A DNA stretch of 64,000 bases from Hyphomicrobiales bacterium (GCA_900473685.1 UCNE01000015.1:1-64000), one strand, 5' to 3'; positions 45,665 through 55,105 are shown, numbered from the stretch's first letter. Program-made: numbers and translations. Notes: generated by a model from the letters alone, not told the origin.

Positions 45665-46825
45665 CTATGCCTGGAAGACGCGTGTGCCGCCAATCCAGGT
45701 CGATGCCATGTCGAGGTCCTCTGTCAGAAGGACGAAGTCCGCATCAAGACCCGGCATCAGCCGCCCCTTGCGGGCGGCAATGCCTGCGGCATCCGCGGGA
45801 TAGGCCGACGCCATGCGCAGCGCCTCATCGAGCGGCAGATCCAGTTTTTCATGGGCGAAACGCACGGAAGCGAGCATGTCGATATCGGCGCCAGCCAGCG
45901 TGCCATCGGCCAGCGTCAGGCGCCCGCCCTTGCGGAAGATCTCGCGGCCATTCAGGAGGAAACTGGTCTGATCGGAGCCGATCGTCGACATCGCATCGGT
46001 GACGATGAAGATGCGGCCCGGGCCGTTCTTGGCGCGCAGCGCGATACCCATCGATACCGGATCGGCATGAAAGCCATCCGCGATGATGCCGGCATGCAGG
46101 CTGCCAATATCGAGAGCCGCACCAACAACGCCCGGTTCGCGGTGGCCGAGCGGGCTCATCGCATTGAACAGATGCGTCACCGTGCGCGCGCCAGCCTTGG
46201 CGTACTCAACGACGGTCTTGTAGCCGGCATCCGTATGGCCAAGGCTGACAATGATACCGGATTTGGCCATCGCTGAAACCTGCGATACGGTCGTGTTTTC
46301 GGGCGCCACCGTTACCATGATCGCATCAAAATCCCCGGCGCAGTCGAGCAGCGCGTCGAGATCGGCCTGATCCATCGGCCGGATCAGGGCCGGATCATGG
46401 GCACCCTTGCGGGCCACGGAAAGGTGCGGCCCTTCCAGATGCAAGCCTAGGAATCCGGGTACATTCTCCGCCCTGGCCTGCCTGCCGCCCGCGATGGTAC
46501 GGGCGCGGATTTCGAATGTGTCGGTGATCAGCGTCGGAAGCAGGGCGGTTGTGCCAAACTTTGCATGGGCGGCGCAGATCGTCCGGATGGCATCGGCGTC
46601 CTGCCGGTCGTTCAGCATCACGCCGCCGCCGCCATTCACCTGCAGATCGATGAAGCCGGGCACAAGCAACTGGCCATCGGCCGGGACAATTTCTGTCCCG
46701 GCAGGCAGGTCGCTCTGCGGCAGGATGCCGGTGATCGTCCCGCCATCCAGCAGCAGGGCCTGACCATCATGCCAGAACAGGCCGTCGAAAATCCGGGCGC
46801 CGGTGATAGCTTTTTGTGCGGTCAT
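45665..46825 (-). CDS. nagA: N-acetylglucosamine-6-phosphate deacetylase
   Basis: A 386-aa amidohydrolase that removes acetate from GlcNAc-6-phosphate to give glucosamine-6-phosphate. The metal and catalytic residues lie in FIDLQVNGGGG (around residue 58), HLEGPHLS (around 125), LGHTDAGY (around 190), THLFNAMSPLGHREPG (around 213) and VTDAMSTIG (around 275). The length is normal. Its ATG overlaps the SIS gene stop; last gene of the BadF-GntR-SIS-nagA operon. Confidence 0.95.
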   Translation of the reverse strand: MTAQKAITGARIFDGLFWHDGQALLLDGGTITGILPQSDLPAGTEIVPADGQLLVPGFIDLQVNGGGGVMLNDRQDADAIRTICAAHAKFGTTALLPTLITDTFEIRARTIAGGRQARAENVPGFLGLHLEGPHLSVARKGAHDPALIRPMDQADLDALLDCAGDFDAIMVTVAPENTTVSQVSAMAKSGIIVSLGHTDAGYKTVVEYAKAGARTVTHLFNAMSPLGHREPGVVGAALDIGSLHAGIIADGFHADPVSMGIALRAKNGPGRIFIVTDAMSTIGSDQTSFLLNGREIFRKGGRLTLADGTLAGADIDMLASVRFAHEKLDLPLDEALRMASAYPADAAGIAARKGRLMPGLDADFVLLTEDLDMASTWIGGTRVFQA

Positions 46826-47850
46826 CGCGTTTCCGTTACCTTCTTGAGAGCGACGGGCGCGTCAGGATTGAGGCCACGCGAACGGGACCAGGATTCGACG
46901 AAGCCATAGAAAGGAATGATCAGGGCCAGCGCATCGGTAATCGGATGACCGGTGGCAACGAATGGAAGCGTCTTGGTCGCCTTCGCTTGCGAAGACGTGA
47001 CGAAAGCCAGTGCGCCCTTGGCGCTCAGACCGTCGAGGATGCCAGCAACTGAACCTTCGGCAGCGTCACGTGCGGCAAGGCCGATCACCGGGAAGCGTTT
47101 TTCGACCAGCGCCACCGGCCCATGCAGCACTTCCGCCGCCGAATAGGCCTCTGCGTGCATGCCGGATGTTTCCTTGAATTTCAACGCTGCTTCGCTGGCA
47201 ATGGCGAGTGCCGGGCCGCGACCGAGCACGAACAGCGATTCCGCATCGCCAAGTTCGTCGGCAAGCGGCTGCCAGTCGAGCTTCACGGCCTTGGCAAACT
47301 GGGCGGGCAGATCGGCGACAGCGCGCTGTAGGTCAGCGTCCTGCGTCCACTCGCCGAGAACGGCGAGGCCGGCAACGATCGAATTGACATAGGACTTGGT
47401 TGCGGCGACAGCGATTTCCGGCCCGGCGAGAATATCGAGCGGATGGGTGCTGGCTTCAGAGATCGGTGAGGGCAGGGTGTTGGTCAGTGCGATCGTCACC
47501 GCGCCGGCCTTGGTTGCAGCCTCGGCCATTGCGACGATGTCCGGGCTCTTGCCCGATTGCGAGATGGCGATCGATGCTGCGCCCTGAAGCTGCATCCTCG
47601 CGCCGTAGATCGAAGCAAGCGACGGGCCAAGCGAGGCAACGGGCCGCCCGGTCGAAAGCTCGATCGCATATTTCAGGAACAGTGCGGCATGGTCGGATGA
47701 ACCACGGGCAATCGTCACGAAAAAGGCCGGGTCTTTCGCACGCAGAGCTGCGCCGGTTTCCTTGACCGCTTCCTTGGACTGTTCAAGAAGACGCGCTGCC
47801 GCTTCGGGGATTTCGTTGATTTCGCGCCGCATGTTGGTTTGCATGGTCAT
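46822..47850 (-). CDS. SIS-domain glucosamine-6-phosphate deaminase-like protein
   Basis: A 342-aa protein with two sugar isomerase domains, the C-terminal part of GlmS without the glutaminase. Visible are TIARGSSDHAALFLKYAI (around residue 47), SIAISQSGKSPDIVAMAEAA (around 98) and MHAEAYSAAEVLHGP (around 232). Such stand-alone proteins act as GlcN-6-phosphate deaminases (NagB-II) giving fructose-6-phosphate. Position between the GntR regulator and nagA supports this. It lacks the NagB fold of the classical deaminase. Confidence 0.85.
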   Translation of the reverse strand: MTMQTNMRREINEIPEAAARLLEQSKEAVKETGAALRAKDPAFFVTIARGSSDHAALFLKYAIELSTGRPVASLGPSLASIYGARMQLQGAASIAISQSGKSPDIVAMAEAATKAGAVTIALTNTLPSPISEASTHPLDILAGPEIAVAATKSYVNSIVAGLAVLGEWTQDADLQRAVADLPAQFAKAVKLDWQPLADELGDAESLFVLGRGPALAIASEAALKFKETSGMHAEAYSAAEVLHGPVALVEKRFPVIGLAARDAAEGSVAGILDGLSAKGALAFVTSSQAKATKTLPFVATGHPITDALALIIPFYGFVESWSRSRGLNPDAPVALKKVTETR

Positions 47851-47872
47851 GTCTTTCTTATCTGGGCCGCTC

Positions 47873-48637
47873 TCAGGAATCCGACAAAGTCAGTTCGGCG
47901 ACGAAATCATAGGCATCGCCCCGATAGAGCGAGCGGGTGAATTCTACCACGCGGCCGGAGGCGAGGTAGGAAATGCGTTCGATGGACAGACTGGCGGAGC
48001 CGGCGGGTACACCCAGCATCGCCGCGTCCGGATCCTTCAGGCTGCAAGCGGAAATGCGCTGCACGGCGCGCACGGGCCGCGATTTGGTCTTGTCGAGTTC
48101 GGCATAGAGCGAGGTGCCGACGCGGATGGGATCCGGCAGGAATTCCGCGGAAACACTGGCCCGCTCGATCGCAAGCGGCATATCATCGGCGATACGCAGA
48201 CGGCCGAGCCGCGCGACAAGCGCATCGGCGGGCAGGCCAAGCGCCATCATCTCATCCGGCGAGGGATGATAAAGCCCGCGCTCGATCCATTGCGCCGTGG
48301 TCACCAGGCCCCGGCGTGACATATCCTCGGTAAATGAGGTCAATCGCGACAGCGATTGCTGGACGCGGCTCACTGGCTTGACGACAAAGGTTCCGGATCC
48401 GTGGCGGCGCACCAGCAAACCGTCCTTGACCAGATCGTCGACGGCCTTGCGCACCGTCACGCGGCTGATACTGGCGTAGTCGGCCAGATCCCGCTCCGGC
48501 GGCAAGGCATCGCCATGATTGAGCTTGCCCGAGAGGATAGCGTCTTCCAGCGATTGCCGCAGCTTGAGATAGAGGGGGCCTGAGCCCCCAGCCTGCAGGC
48601 CGTCCAATGGCAATATGGCTTCGAGATGCTGGGTCAT
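47873..48637 (-). CDS. GntR/HutC-family regulator of amino-sugar catabolism
   Basis: A 254-aa regulator. The N-terminal winged helix reads LPPERDLADYASISRVTVRK followed by LRRHGSGTF-type wing residues (~20-80), and the C-terminal ~160 residues form a UTRA effector domain, as in NagR/NagQ. The likely ligand is an amino-sugar phosphate. The start at 48637 overlaps the BadF-kinase stop (ATGA); the longer frame is not family-like. It probably binds the two ATACCA-type direct repeats in the divergent promoter at 49513-49708. Confidence 0.88.
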   Translation of the reverse strand: MTQHLEAILPLDGLQAGGSGPLYLKLRQSLEDAILSGKLNHGDALPPERDLADYASISRVTVRKAVDDLVKDGLLVRRHGSGTFVVKPVSRVQQSLSRLTSFTEDMSRRGLVTTAQWIERGLYHPSPDEMMALGLPADALVARLGRLRIADDMPLAIERASVSAEFLPDPIRVGTSLYAELDKTKSRPVRAVQRISACSLKDPDAAMLGVPAGSASLSIERISYLASGRVVEFTRSLYRGDAYDFVAELTLSDS

Positions 48638-49512
48638 GCGGCAGATCCCGTCACAAACCGCTTGGCTGCCAGTGCCACCGAGCCGGTCAGGGCGTCTGCC
48701 TCCGGTTCGATGAACAAAGGCTGATGCCGTTCGGCAAGCCACGGCCGATAGATCGGTGCCAGGCCGCCCAGCAGGCAGAGCTTGCGGCTACCCTGGGCCA
48801 CCAGGGCATCCAGAGCCTCATCGACGGTTTGCGCACAGCTCTTGAGCAAGGCGATCGCCACCGGATCGTTACGGCCGGCATAGTCGAATATCTTCGGTGC
48901 AAAGCGGCCGAATTCGCCGGGTACCGCGGCCCGGGCAAATTCCACGGCCTCGCGTGGATCGTTATTGAATTCGGCCATGACCGCATCCGTCAGCGGCGAC
49001 GATGGATGAATCCGGTCGAAGGCAAGCACGCTTTCCTGCAGAAGTGCATGGCCAAGCCGGGCACCACTGCCGAGATCACCGATCTGGAAACCCCATCCGC
49101 CGATATAGCGGACCCGGTCGCCCTGGCGGGAGATATAGATCGAACCGGTGCCAAGAATGGCCACTGCGCCGTCGCTATCGCCGAGTGCACCCTGTAGCGC
49201 GATCAGCCCATCGGATTCGATATCAGCCTTGGCGAACGGCAGTCGTTCCTTCACATAATGCACGGCATCGCCGACATTGCTGCCGGCAACCCCGACCAGG
49301 GCGCAGGCCGAACCGATCTCCGCGGGAGCGATGCCTGCTTCCTCGAATGCAGCCGTGGCTGCGCTGACGATATGGATCAGGGCGTTATCGGGATCGGTCA
49401 GGATGTTGGCTGCGCCGCTTTTGCCGCGCCCGAGGATGCGCCCATCGGCGCCCGCTACAGCCGCACGGCAGCTTGTGCCCCCGCCGTCGATTCCCAGAAT
49501 GTAATGTGGCAT
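48634..49512 (-). CDS. BadF/BadG-type N-acetyl amino-sugar kinase
   Basis: A 292-aa ASKHA-fold kinase. Motifs: ILGIDGGGTSCRAAVAG (phosphate 1), an AILGTGSIY adenosine/phosphate 2 segment (around residue 112) and GGWGFQIGDLGSGARLG (around 132). Relatives phosphorylate GlcNAc, MurNAc or glucosamine. With MurQ encoded divergently, a MurNAc/GlcNAc kinase role is likely. The ATG at 49512 has an excellent GGAGG site. First gene of the minus-strand operon; translationally coupled to the GntR gene. Confidence 0.85.
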   Translation of the reverse strand: MPHYILGIDGGGTSCRAAVAGADGRILGRGKSGAANILTDPDNALIHIVSAATAAFEEAGIAPAEIGSACALVGVAGSNVGDAVHYVKERLPFAKADIESDGLIALQGALGDSDGAVAILGTGSIYISRQGDRVRYIGGWGFQIGDLGSGARLGHALLQESVLAFDRIHPSSPLTDAVMAEFNNDPREAVEFARAAVPGEFGRFAPKIFDYAGRNDPVAIALLKSCAQTVDEALDALVAQGSRKLCLLGGLAPIYRPWLAERHQPLFIEPEADALTGSVALAAKRFVTGSAA

Positions 49513-49532
49513 GGATACCTCCGGGAAAAAGG

Positions 49533-49549
49533 ATACCAAAAAAATACCA
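49533..49549. promoter_or_regulatory. GntR operator candidate, left copy
   Basis: Direct repeat ATACCA-AAAAA-ATACCA, about 21 bases before the BadF-kinase start. The same 17-bp element occurs in opposite orientation at 49666-49682 with one change. Direct repeats spaced by one helical turn are plausible half-sites for the GntR regulator encoded in the operon. Confidence 0.65.
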
Positions 49550-49665
49550 TTTACCAAGAGGATTTTGGTCTTTAATTGGAATTATCAATTAACAAGCTGA
49601 AATATATAAATTATTTTAGAAATTGAAAATTTTCTTCCGCCGCAAGTTAATTTTTCCTAGACAAT

Positions 49666-49682
49666 TGGTATTTTTTTGGCAT
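49666..49682. promoter_or_regulatory. GntR operator candidate, right copy
   Basis: TGGTAT-TTTTT-TGGCAT, the reverse complement of the left copy with one mismatch, lies 27 bases before the murQ start. The pair sits at mirrored positions before the two divergent operons in an A/T-rich promoter region (49550-49665). Confidence 0.65.
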
Positions 49683-49708
49683 TAATTTGCGGAGAGGGAG
49701 ATAAGCGC

Positions 49709-50608
49709 ATGCCGTCAGTGAAAACCGAGGAGCGTCACGACAAGGCGATGGGGCTGGATGTAATGCATCCGGCGCTTGCCCTGCGTCTGCTTGCGTCCGG
49801 CCAGCAGGCTGCGGCCAAAGCTGTTGATTCTGCTATCGAGGCCATCGCCGCTGCCGCGCAGATCGCTGCCGCCGCGCTCGCCAATGGCGGGCGCTTGGCC
49901 TATGCCGGTGCCGGTAGTTCAGGCCTTATGGCCATGACCGATGCGCTGGAATTGCCCGGTACCTATGGAATTGCGCTCGACAAGGTCGTGGTGCTTCTCG
50001 CTGGCGGTGCCGCGAGCCTCACCGATCTCGCCGGTGGATATGAAGACGACATGGAGCTGGCGCGCAAGGATGTGCGTGACGCCGGTATTGGCGCGGGAGA
50101 TTGTCTGATCTCGGTGTCTGCCAGCGGCTCGACCCCCTATGCGCTGGCGGCTGCTGATGAAGCCCGGGCACGCGGTGCGCGGGTTATCGCCATGGCCAAC
50201 AATCCCGGTGCCGTGCTCTTCCAGAATGCCGAAGTCTCTATTCTGCTGCAGACCCCGCCGGAGGTTATCTCCGGATCGACCCGCATGGGTGCGGCCACGG
50301 CGCAGAAGATCGCCTTCAACATGTTTTCGACGCTTGTCGGTATTCAACTCGGTCATGTCTACGATGGACATATGGTCAATCTGAAGGCTGACAATGCCAA
50401 GCTGCGCGGCCGTGCCATTCGCATCGTTTCCGATATTGCCGGGATCGGTGCCACGGAAGCCGGCCATTATCTCACGACATCTTCGGGTTCGGTAAAGATC
50501 GCCATCCTTCTTGCCGCTGGGGCAAAAGACGTGGCTGCTGCGGAAGCGGCACTTACCGAAGCCGGTCAAAACTTGCGCCGCGCGTTGTCTGCTGTCGCGG
50601 CACATTGA
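49709..50608 (+). CDS. murQ: N-acetylmuramic acid 6-phosphate etherase
   Basis: A 299-aa SIS-domain lyase that cleaves the lactyl ether of MurNAc-6-phosphate to GlcNAc-6-phosphate and D-lactate. Motifs are GRLAYAGAGSSGLMAMTDAL (around residue 50), ALELPGTYG with the catalytic Glu region, ISVSASGSTPYALAA (around 133) and EVISGSTRMGAATAQK (around 187). The ATG at 49709 has a GGAGAGGGAGATAAG site. First gene of the ABC-transport operon. It makes the island one for peptidoglycan recycling rather than chitin alone. Confidence 0.95.
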   Translation: MPSVKTEERHDKAMGLDVMHPALALRLLASGQQAAAKAVDSAIEAIAAAAQIAAAALANGGRLAYAGAGSSGLMAMTDALELPGTYGIALDKVVVLLAGGAASLTDLAGGYEDDMELARKDVRDAGIGAGDCLISVSASGSTPYALAAADEARARGARVIAMANNPGAVLFQNAEVSILLQTPPEVISGSTRMGAATAQKIAFNMFSTLVGIQLGHVYDGHMVNLKADNAKLRGRAIRIVSDIAGIGATEAGHYLTTSSGSVKIAILLAAGAKDVAAAEAALTEAGQNLRRALSAVAAH

Positions 50609-50661
50609 GTCCAAGGGTTTTAAAACCGCGCCAAAAATGGCGCACAATGAGGGAGAACGTA

Positions 50662-51921
50662 ATGACCCGCACTACCTGGAAAGGCCTGCTGCTTGCATCC
50701 AGCATCCTCGGTTCCGCCGGGCTGGCGCATGCAGAAGACGTCACGCTGACGATCGAAAGCTGGCGCAACGACGACCTGGCCATCTGGCAGGAAAAGCTCA
50801 TTCCGGCTTTCGAAGCCAAGAATCCGGGCATCAAGGTCGTCTTCGCGCCGACTGCCCCGACCGAGTATAACGCAGCGCTGAACGCCAAGCTCGATGCCGG
50901 TTCGGCTGGTGACCTCGTCACATGCCGCCCGTTCGATGCCGCGCTCGAACTTTACAACAAGAAGCACCTGGCTGACCTGACGGGTCTGGCCGGCATGGAG
51001 AACTTCTCGCCGGTCGCCAAGTCCGCGTGGACGACGGACGATGGTTCGGCCGCTTTCTGCGTTCCGATGGCCTCGGTTATTCATGGTTTCATCTACAATA
51101 AGGACGCCTTCGACAAGCTCGGCATCGCCGTCCCGGTAACGGAAGCCGACTTCTTTGCAGCGCTTGACAAGATCAAGGCTGACGGCACCTACATTCCGCT
51201 CGCCATGGGCACGAAGGATCTCTGGGAAGCCGCGACCATGGGCTACCAGAACATTGGTCCGACCTACTGGAAGGGTGAAGAAGGCCGCGCTGCCCTGATC
51301 AAGGGTGAGCAGAAGCTGACGGACGCCGCTTGGGTCGAGCCCTATAAGGTTCTTGCCAAGTGGAAGGATTACCTCGGCGACGGTTTCGAAGCCCAGACCT
51401 ATCCGGACAGCCAGAACCTCTTCACGCTGGGCCGCGCTGCCATCTATCCGGCCGGCTCGTGGGAAATCGGCCTGTTCAACACGCAGGCCCAGTTCAAGAT
51501 GGGTGCTTTCCCGCCGCCGGTTAAAGCTGCAGGCGACGCTTGCTACATCTCCGACCATAACGACATCGGCGTTGGCCTGAATACCAAGAGCGCGCATCCG
51601 GAAGAAGCCAAGAAGCTTCTCACCTGGATCGCTTCGCCGGAATTCGCCGACATCTATGCCAACTCGCTGCCGGGCTTCTTCAGCTTGAACTCGACACCGG
51701 TAAAGATGGCCGATCCGCTCGCACAGGAATTCGTCTCCTGGCGCGAAAAGTGCAAGCCGACCATCCGTTCGACCTACCAGATCCTGTCGCGTGGCACCCC
51801 GAACCTCGAAAACGAGACCTGGGTTGAATCGGCCAACGTCATCAACGGCACCGACACGCCGGAAGTTGCTGGCGAAAAGCTGCAGAAGGGCCTCGACAGC
51901 TGGTACAAGCCTGTCAAGTAA
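50662..51921 (+). CDS. ABC transporter sugar-binding protein
   Basis: A 419-aa periplasmic binding protein of the MalE/UgpB type (family 1). Signal peptide MTRTTWKGLLLASSILGSAG with cleavage near AHA (~25). The mature part starts EDVTLTIESWRNDDLAIWQE, then LIPAFEAKNPGIKV, and has IYPAGSWEIGLFN in the middle. It would bind a GlcNAc/MurNAc-containing sugar. GGGAGAACG ribosome binding site; 53 bases after murQ. Followed by a hairpin-rich element before the permease genes. Confidence 0.92.
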   Translation: MTRTTWKGLLLASSILGSAGLAHAEDVTLTIESWRNDDLAIWQEKLIPAFEAKNPGIKVVFAPTAPTEYNAALNAKLDAGSAGDLVTCRPFDAALELYNKKHLADLTGLAGMENFSPVAKSAWTTDDGSAAFCVPMASVIHGFIYNKDAFDKLGIAVPVTEADFFAALDKIKADGTYIPLAMGTKDLWEAATMGYQNIGPTYWKGEEGRAALIKGEQKLTDAAWVEPYKVLAKWKDYLGDGFEAQTYPDSQNLFTLGRAAIYPAGSWEIGLFNTQAQFKMGAFPPPVKAAGDACYISDHNDIGVGLNTKSAHPEEAKKLLTWIASPEFADIYANSLPGFFSLNSTPVKMADPLAQEFVSWREKCKPTIRSTYQILSRGTPNLENETWVESANVINGTDTPEVAGEKLQKGLDSWYKPVK

Positions 51922-52235
51922 ATCGGGCGTGGGCGCATAGCCCTCTCCCAGACCCTCTCCCCGTATGCGGGGAGAGGGGACTCTCGAAGTTTGCAGCTTG
52001 TCCCTTCTGCGCGTTCGCGGCAGAGGGTGCCCGAGAAGGCGGATGAGGGGCTGCACTTGATGCGGGATGTCCTTGCAAAAAAGCAAAGAATCCAGCCAAA
52101 AACATGTAATCTGAAATCACATCCTGCCAGCGCCTTCGGGCTTGCTGGTAATGGCACGCGCTGCGGGGACCGGCAGCGCAGGCCTTGCCGCACATCGCGG
52201 CGATCGACGAAAAACGGGTCGGAGCGGCAGAAGCC
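51922..52235. repeat. RIME-like palindromic mosaic element within the ABC operon
   Basis: 314 bases without a gene. A strong stem CCCTCTCCCCG/CGGGGAGAGGG with a four-base loop (51953-51978) is followed by a second imperfect palindrome around 52002-52026 and a GATGAGGGG end, the pattern of Rhizobium intergenic mosaic elements as I recall it. Further hairpins occur at 52127-52148 and at GCGCTGC/GCAGCGC (52158-52179). It splits the binding-protein gene from the permease genes and probably lowers or stabilises transcript levels between them. Confidence 0.65.
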
Positions 52236-53186
52236 ATGAGCAGCGCCATATCGTCTGAGGACAGCATCCAAATTTCGGCGCGGCCGAGACGCTGGCATAT
52301 CCTTGTTTTCCTGTTGCCGGCTTTCATCGTCTATTCGGCCGTGATGATCCTGCCGCTGATCGAAACGCTGCGCCTGTCGCTGTTCAATACCGTCGACGGG
52401 CAATCGACCTTCGTCGGGCTTGCCAATTTCCAGGTCCTGTTTGGGGATGAGCGCTGGGCCGCCGATTTCTGGCGGGCGCTGAAGAACAACTTCATCTTCT
52501 TCACAATCCACATGCTGGTGCAGAATCCGCTCGGCATCGCGCTTGCCGCCATGCTGTCGATCCCCAAGCTCAGGCTTGCGGCCTTCTACCGGACGGCAAT
52601 CTTCCTGCCGACGGTCCTGTCCTTCGTTATTGTCGGCTTCATCTGGAAGCTGATCCTGTCGCCCATCTGGGGCATCACGCCGTTCTTCATGGATCTTGTC
52701 GGCCTGAAGGCGTTCTTCGGGCCGTGGCTCGGCAAGCCCGGCTCGGCGCTGATTACAGTCTCCTTGATTTCCGTTTGGCAGAATGTCGGCATTCCGATGA
52801 TGCTGATCTATGCCGCCCTTCTGAATATCCCGGACGAAGTCATCGAAGCCGCCGAATGCGACGGCATCACCGGCTGGAGCCAGTTCTGGAAGATCAAGTT
52901 GCCGTTGATTCTGCCTGCGATCGGCATGGTCTCGATCCTGACCTTCGTCGGTAATTTCAATGCCTTCGACCTGATCTACACCGTGCAGGGCGCGCTTGCC
53001 GGACCGGACGGGGCGACCGACATTCTCGGAACGCTGCTCTACCGTACGTTCTTCGGTTTCCAGCTGCAGCTTGGTGACCGCTCGATGGGCGCCACCATTG
53101 CCACCGTGATGTTCCTGATCATCCTTGCCGGTGTCTCACTGTATCTGTTCGGCATCCAGCGGCGCGTTCGCCGCTACCAGTTCTAA
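52236..53186 (+). CDS. ABC sugar transporter permease (MalF type)
   Basis: A 316-aa inner-membrane permease with six helices. The EAA loop is EVIEAAECDGITGWSQFWKI (around residue 206), contact point to the ATPase. N-terminal helix LVFLLPAFIVYSAVMILPLI is standard for the family. The ATG is within a weak GGAGCGGCAG context. It works with the second permease and the ATPase further down. Confidence 0.93.
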   Translation: MSSAISSEDSIQISARPRRWHILVFLLPAFIVYSAVMILPLIETLRLSLFNTVDGQSTFVGLANFQVLFGDERWAADFWRALKNNFIFFTIHMLVQNPLGIALAAMLSIPKLRLAAFYRTAIFLPTVLSFVIVGFIWKLILSPIWGITPFFMDLVGLKAFFGPWLGKPGSALITVSLISVWQNVGIPMMLIYAALLNIPDEVIEAAECDGITGWSQFWKIKLPLILPAIGMVSILTFVGNFNAFDLIYTVQGALAGPDGATDILGTLLYRTFFGFQLQLGDRSMGATIATVMFLIILAGVSLYLFGIQRRVRRYQF

Positions 53187-53198
53187 GGGGAACGGATC

Positions 53199-54038
53199 AT
53201 GTCAAAAGCACGCATGTCGCCGCTGCGCTCCGGTTTCGTTCACCTGGCACTGGCCGCTTATACCGTTATCGCGCTGTTTCCGGTCGTCCTGACGATCATG
53301 AATTCGCTGAAAGACAAGAACGCGATCTTCCGCACGCCGCTGGCTTTGCCGACGGTGGAGACGTTCAGCCTGATCGGCTATACGACAGTGCTGAAGCAGG
53401 GTGATTTCATCGGCTATTTCCAGAACAGCCTGATCGTCACGGTCGTTTCGATCTTCTTTGCGCTGCTGTTCGGCGCCATGGCCGCCTTCGCGCTGTCGGA
53501 ATACCGGTTCCGGGGCAATACGCTGCTGGGGCTCTATCTCGCCATCGGCATCATGATCCCGATCCGGCTGGGCACCGTCGCCATTCTGCAGGGCATGGTC
53601 GCCGCCGGTCTGGTCAACACGTTGACGGCACTGATCCTCGTCTATACCGCCCAAGGCCTGCCACTTGCCATCTTCATCCTGTCGGAATTCATGCGCACGG
53701 TCTCCGATGACTTGAAGAACGCCGGCCGCATCGATGGCCTGTCGGAATATGCCATCTTCTTCCGCCTCGTCCTGCCGCTGGTCCGCCCCGCCATGGCAAC
53801 CGTCGCTGTCTTCACGATGATCCCGATCTGGAACGACCTCTGGTTCCCGCTGATCCTCGCGCCCGGCGAAGCCACCAAGACCGTCACCCTCGGCTCGCAG
53901 GTGTTCATCGGCCAGTTCGTAACCAACTGGAACGCGGTTCTCGCCGCCCTGTCGCTGGCGATCTTCCCGGTCCTTATTCTCTACGTTATCTTCTCGCGGC
54001 AGCTGATCCGCGGCATTACCGCAGGAGCAGTCAAGTAA
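53199..54038 (+). CDS. ABC sugar transporter permease (MalG type)
   Basis: A 279-aa permease, six helices, with the EAA-loop equivalent DDLKNAGRIDGLSEYAIFFR (around residue 170) and the helix LALAAYTVIALFPVVLTIMN. Starts 12 bases after the first permease with AAGGGGAACGG upstream. Its last base is the first base of the oxidoreductase gene (TAATG). Confidence 0.93.
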   Translation: MSKARMSPLRSGFVHLALAAYTVIALFPVVLTIMNSLKDKNAIFRTPLALPTVETFSLIGYTTVLKQGDFIGYFQNSLIVTVVSIFFALLFGAMAAFALSEYRFRGNTLLGLYLAIGIMIPIRLGTVAILQGMVAAGLVNTLTALILVYTAQGLPLAIFILSEFMRTVSDDLKNAGRIDGLSEYAIFFRLVLPLVRPAMATVAVFTMIPIWNDLWFPLILAPGEATKTVTLGSQVFIGQFVTNWNAVLAALSLAIFPVLILYVIFSRQLIRGITAGAVK

Positions 54039-55093
54039 TGAGCAAACCCGTCCGTGTCCTCGTCGCCGGTCTCGGCAATATGGGCCGCAGCCATGCGCTC
54101 GCCTATCACAACAATCCCGGCTTCGAGATCGTCGGCCTCGTCAATCGCTCCAAGCCCGTTTTGGCGCCGGAGCTTGGCAGCTATACGATCCATCCGGATT
54201 TTGCCACGGCTCTGGAAGAGCTGAAGCCCGATCTCTGCTCGATCTGTACCTATTCCGACAGCCACGCCGATTATGCCGTTATGGCCTTCGAAGCTGGCTG
54301 CGATGTCTTCATCGAAAAGCCGCTGGCAACGACGGTGGCCGATGCCGAGCGTGTTGTCGCGGCGGCAAGGAAGGCCGGCAAGAAACTGGTGGTCGGGTAT
54401 ATCCTGCGCCACCATCCGTCGTGGATCCGGCTGATCTCCGAAGCCCGCAAGCTCGGCGGCCCCTATGTGTTCCGCATGAACCTCAATCAGCAGTCCAGCG
54501 GCCCGACATGGATGACGCACAAGTCGCTGATGGAAACCACCCCGCCGATCGTCGATTGCGGCGTGCACTATGTTGATGTCATGTGCCAGATCACCGACGC
54601 CAAGGCCGTCGAAGTCCGCGGCATGGGCCTGCGCCTGTCGAATGAAGTTGCGCCGTCGATGTATAATTACGGCCATCTGCAGGTGTTGTACGAGGATGGT
54701 TCGCTCGGTTGGTACGAAGCCGCGTGGGGACCGATGATCTCGGAGACCGCCTTCTTTGTGAAGGACGTGATGTCGCCGAACGGGTCGGTTTCCATCGTCA
54801 TGGATCCGAATGCCAAGTCCGACGATATCGACACGCACACCAAGACTGCGGTCATTCGCGTTCACAAGGCCGAAACCGGCGCGGACGGCAAGTTCGTTCA
54901 CAAGGACGAAGACCTGAAGATGGACGGCGAGCCGGGACATCAGGAGCTCTGCGATCTCGAGCAGGCCTATGTGTTGAAAGCCATCACCGAAAACATCGAT
55001 CTCGAACGCCATATGGACGATGCGGTCCAGTCGCTGCGCATCTGCCTTGCGGCCGATGAGAGCGTGCGCACCGGCCAGCCGGTCAAACTTTAA
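54038..55093 (+). CDS. Gfo/Idh/MocA family oxidoreductase
   Basis: A 351-aa NAD(P)-dependent dehydrogenase. Rossmann fold VLVAGLGNMGRSHALAYHNN at the start, EKPLATTVADAE (around residue 90) with the conserved EKP, and VDCGVHYVDVMCQ (around 172) with the catalytic Asp/His. Members oxidise sugars or their derivatives or hydrolyse by transient oxidation. Its presence between permease and ATPase genes suggests that the imported sugar is processed by oxidation, but the substrate is not known. Confidence 0.88.
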   Translation: MSKPVRVLVAGLGNMGRSHALAYHNNPGFEIVGLVNRSKPVLAPELGSYTIHPDFATALEELKPDLCSICTYSDSHADYAVMAFEAGCDVFIEKPLATTVADAERVVAAARKAGKKLVVGYILRHHPSWIRLISEARKLGGPYVFRMNLNQQSSGPTWMTHKSLMETTPPIVDCGVHYVDVMCQITDAKAVEVRGMGLRLSNEVAPSMYNYGHLQVLYEDGSLGWYEAAWGPMISETAFFVKDVMSPNGSVSIVMDPNAKSDDIDTHTKTAVIRVHKAETGADGKFVHKDEDLKMDGEPGHQELCDLEQAYVLKAITENIDLERHMDDAVQSLRICLAADESVRTGQPVKL

Positions 55094-55105
55094 AAGGGGC
55101 CTCAC

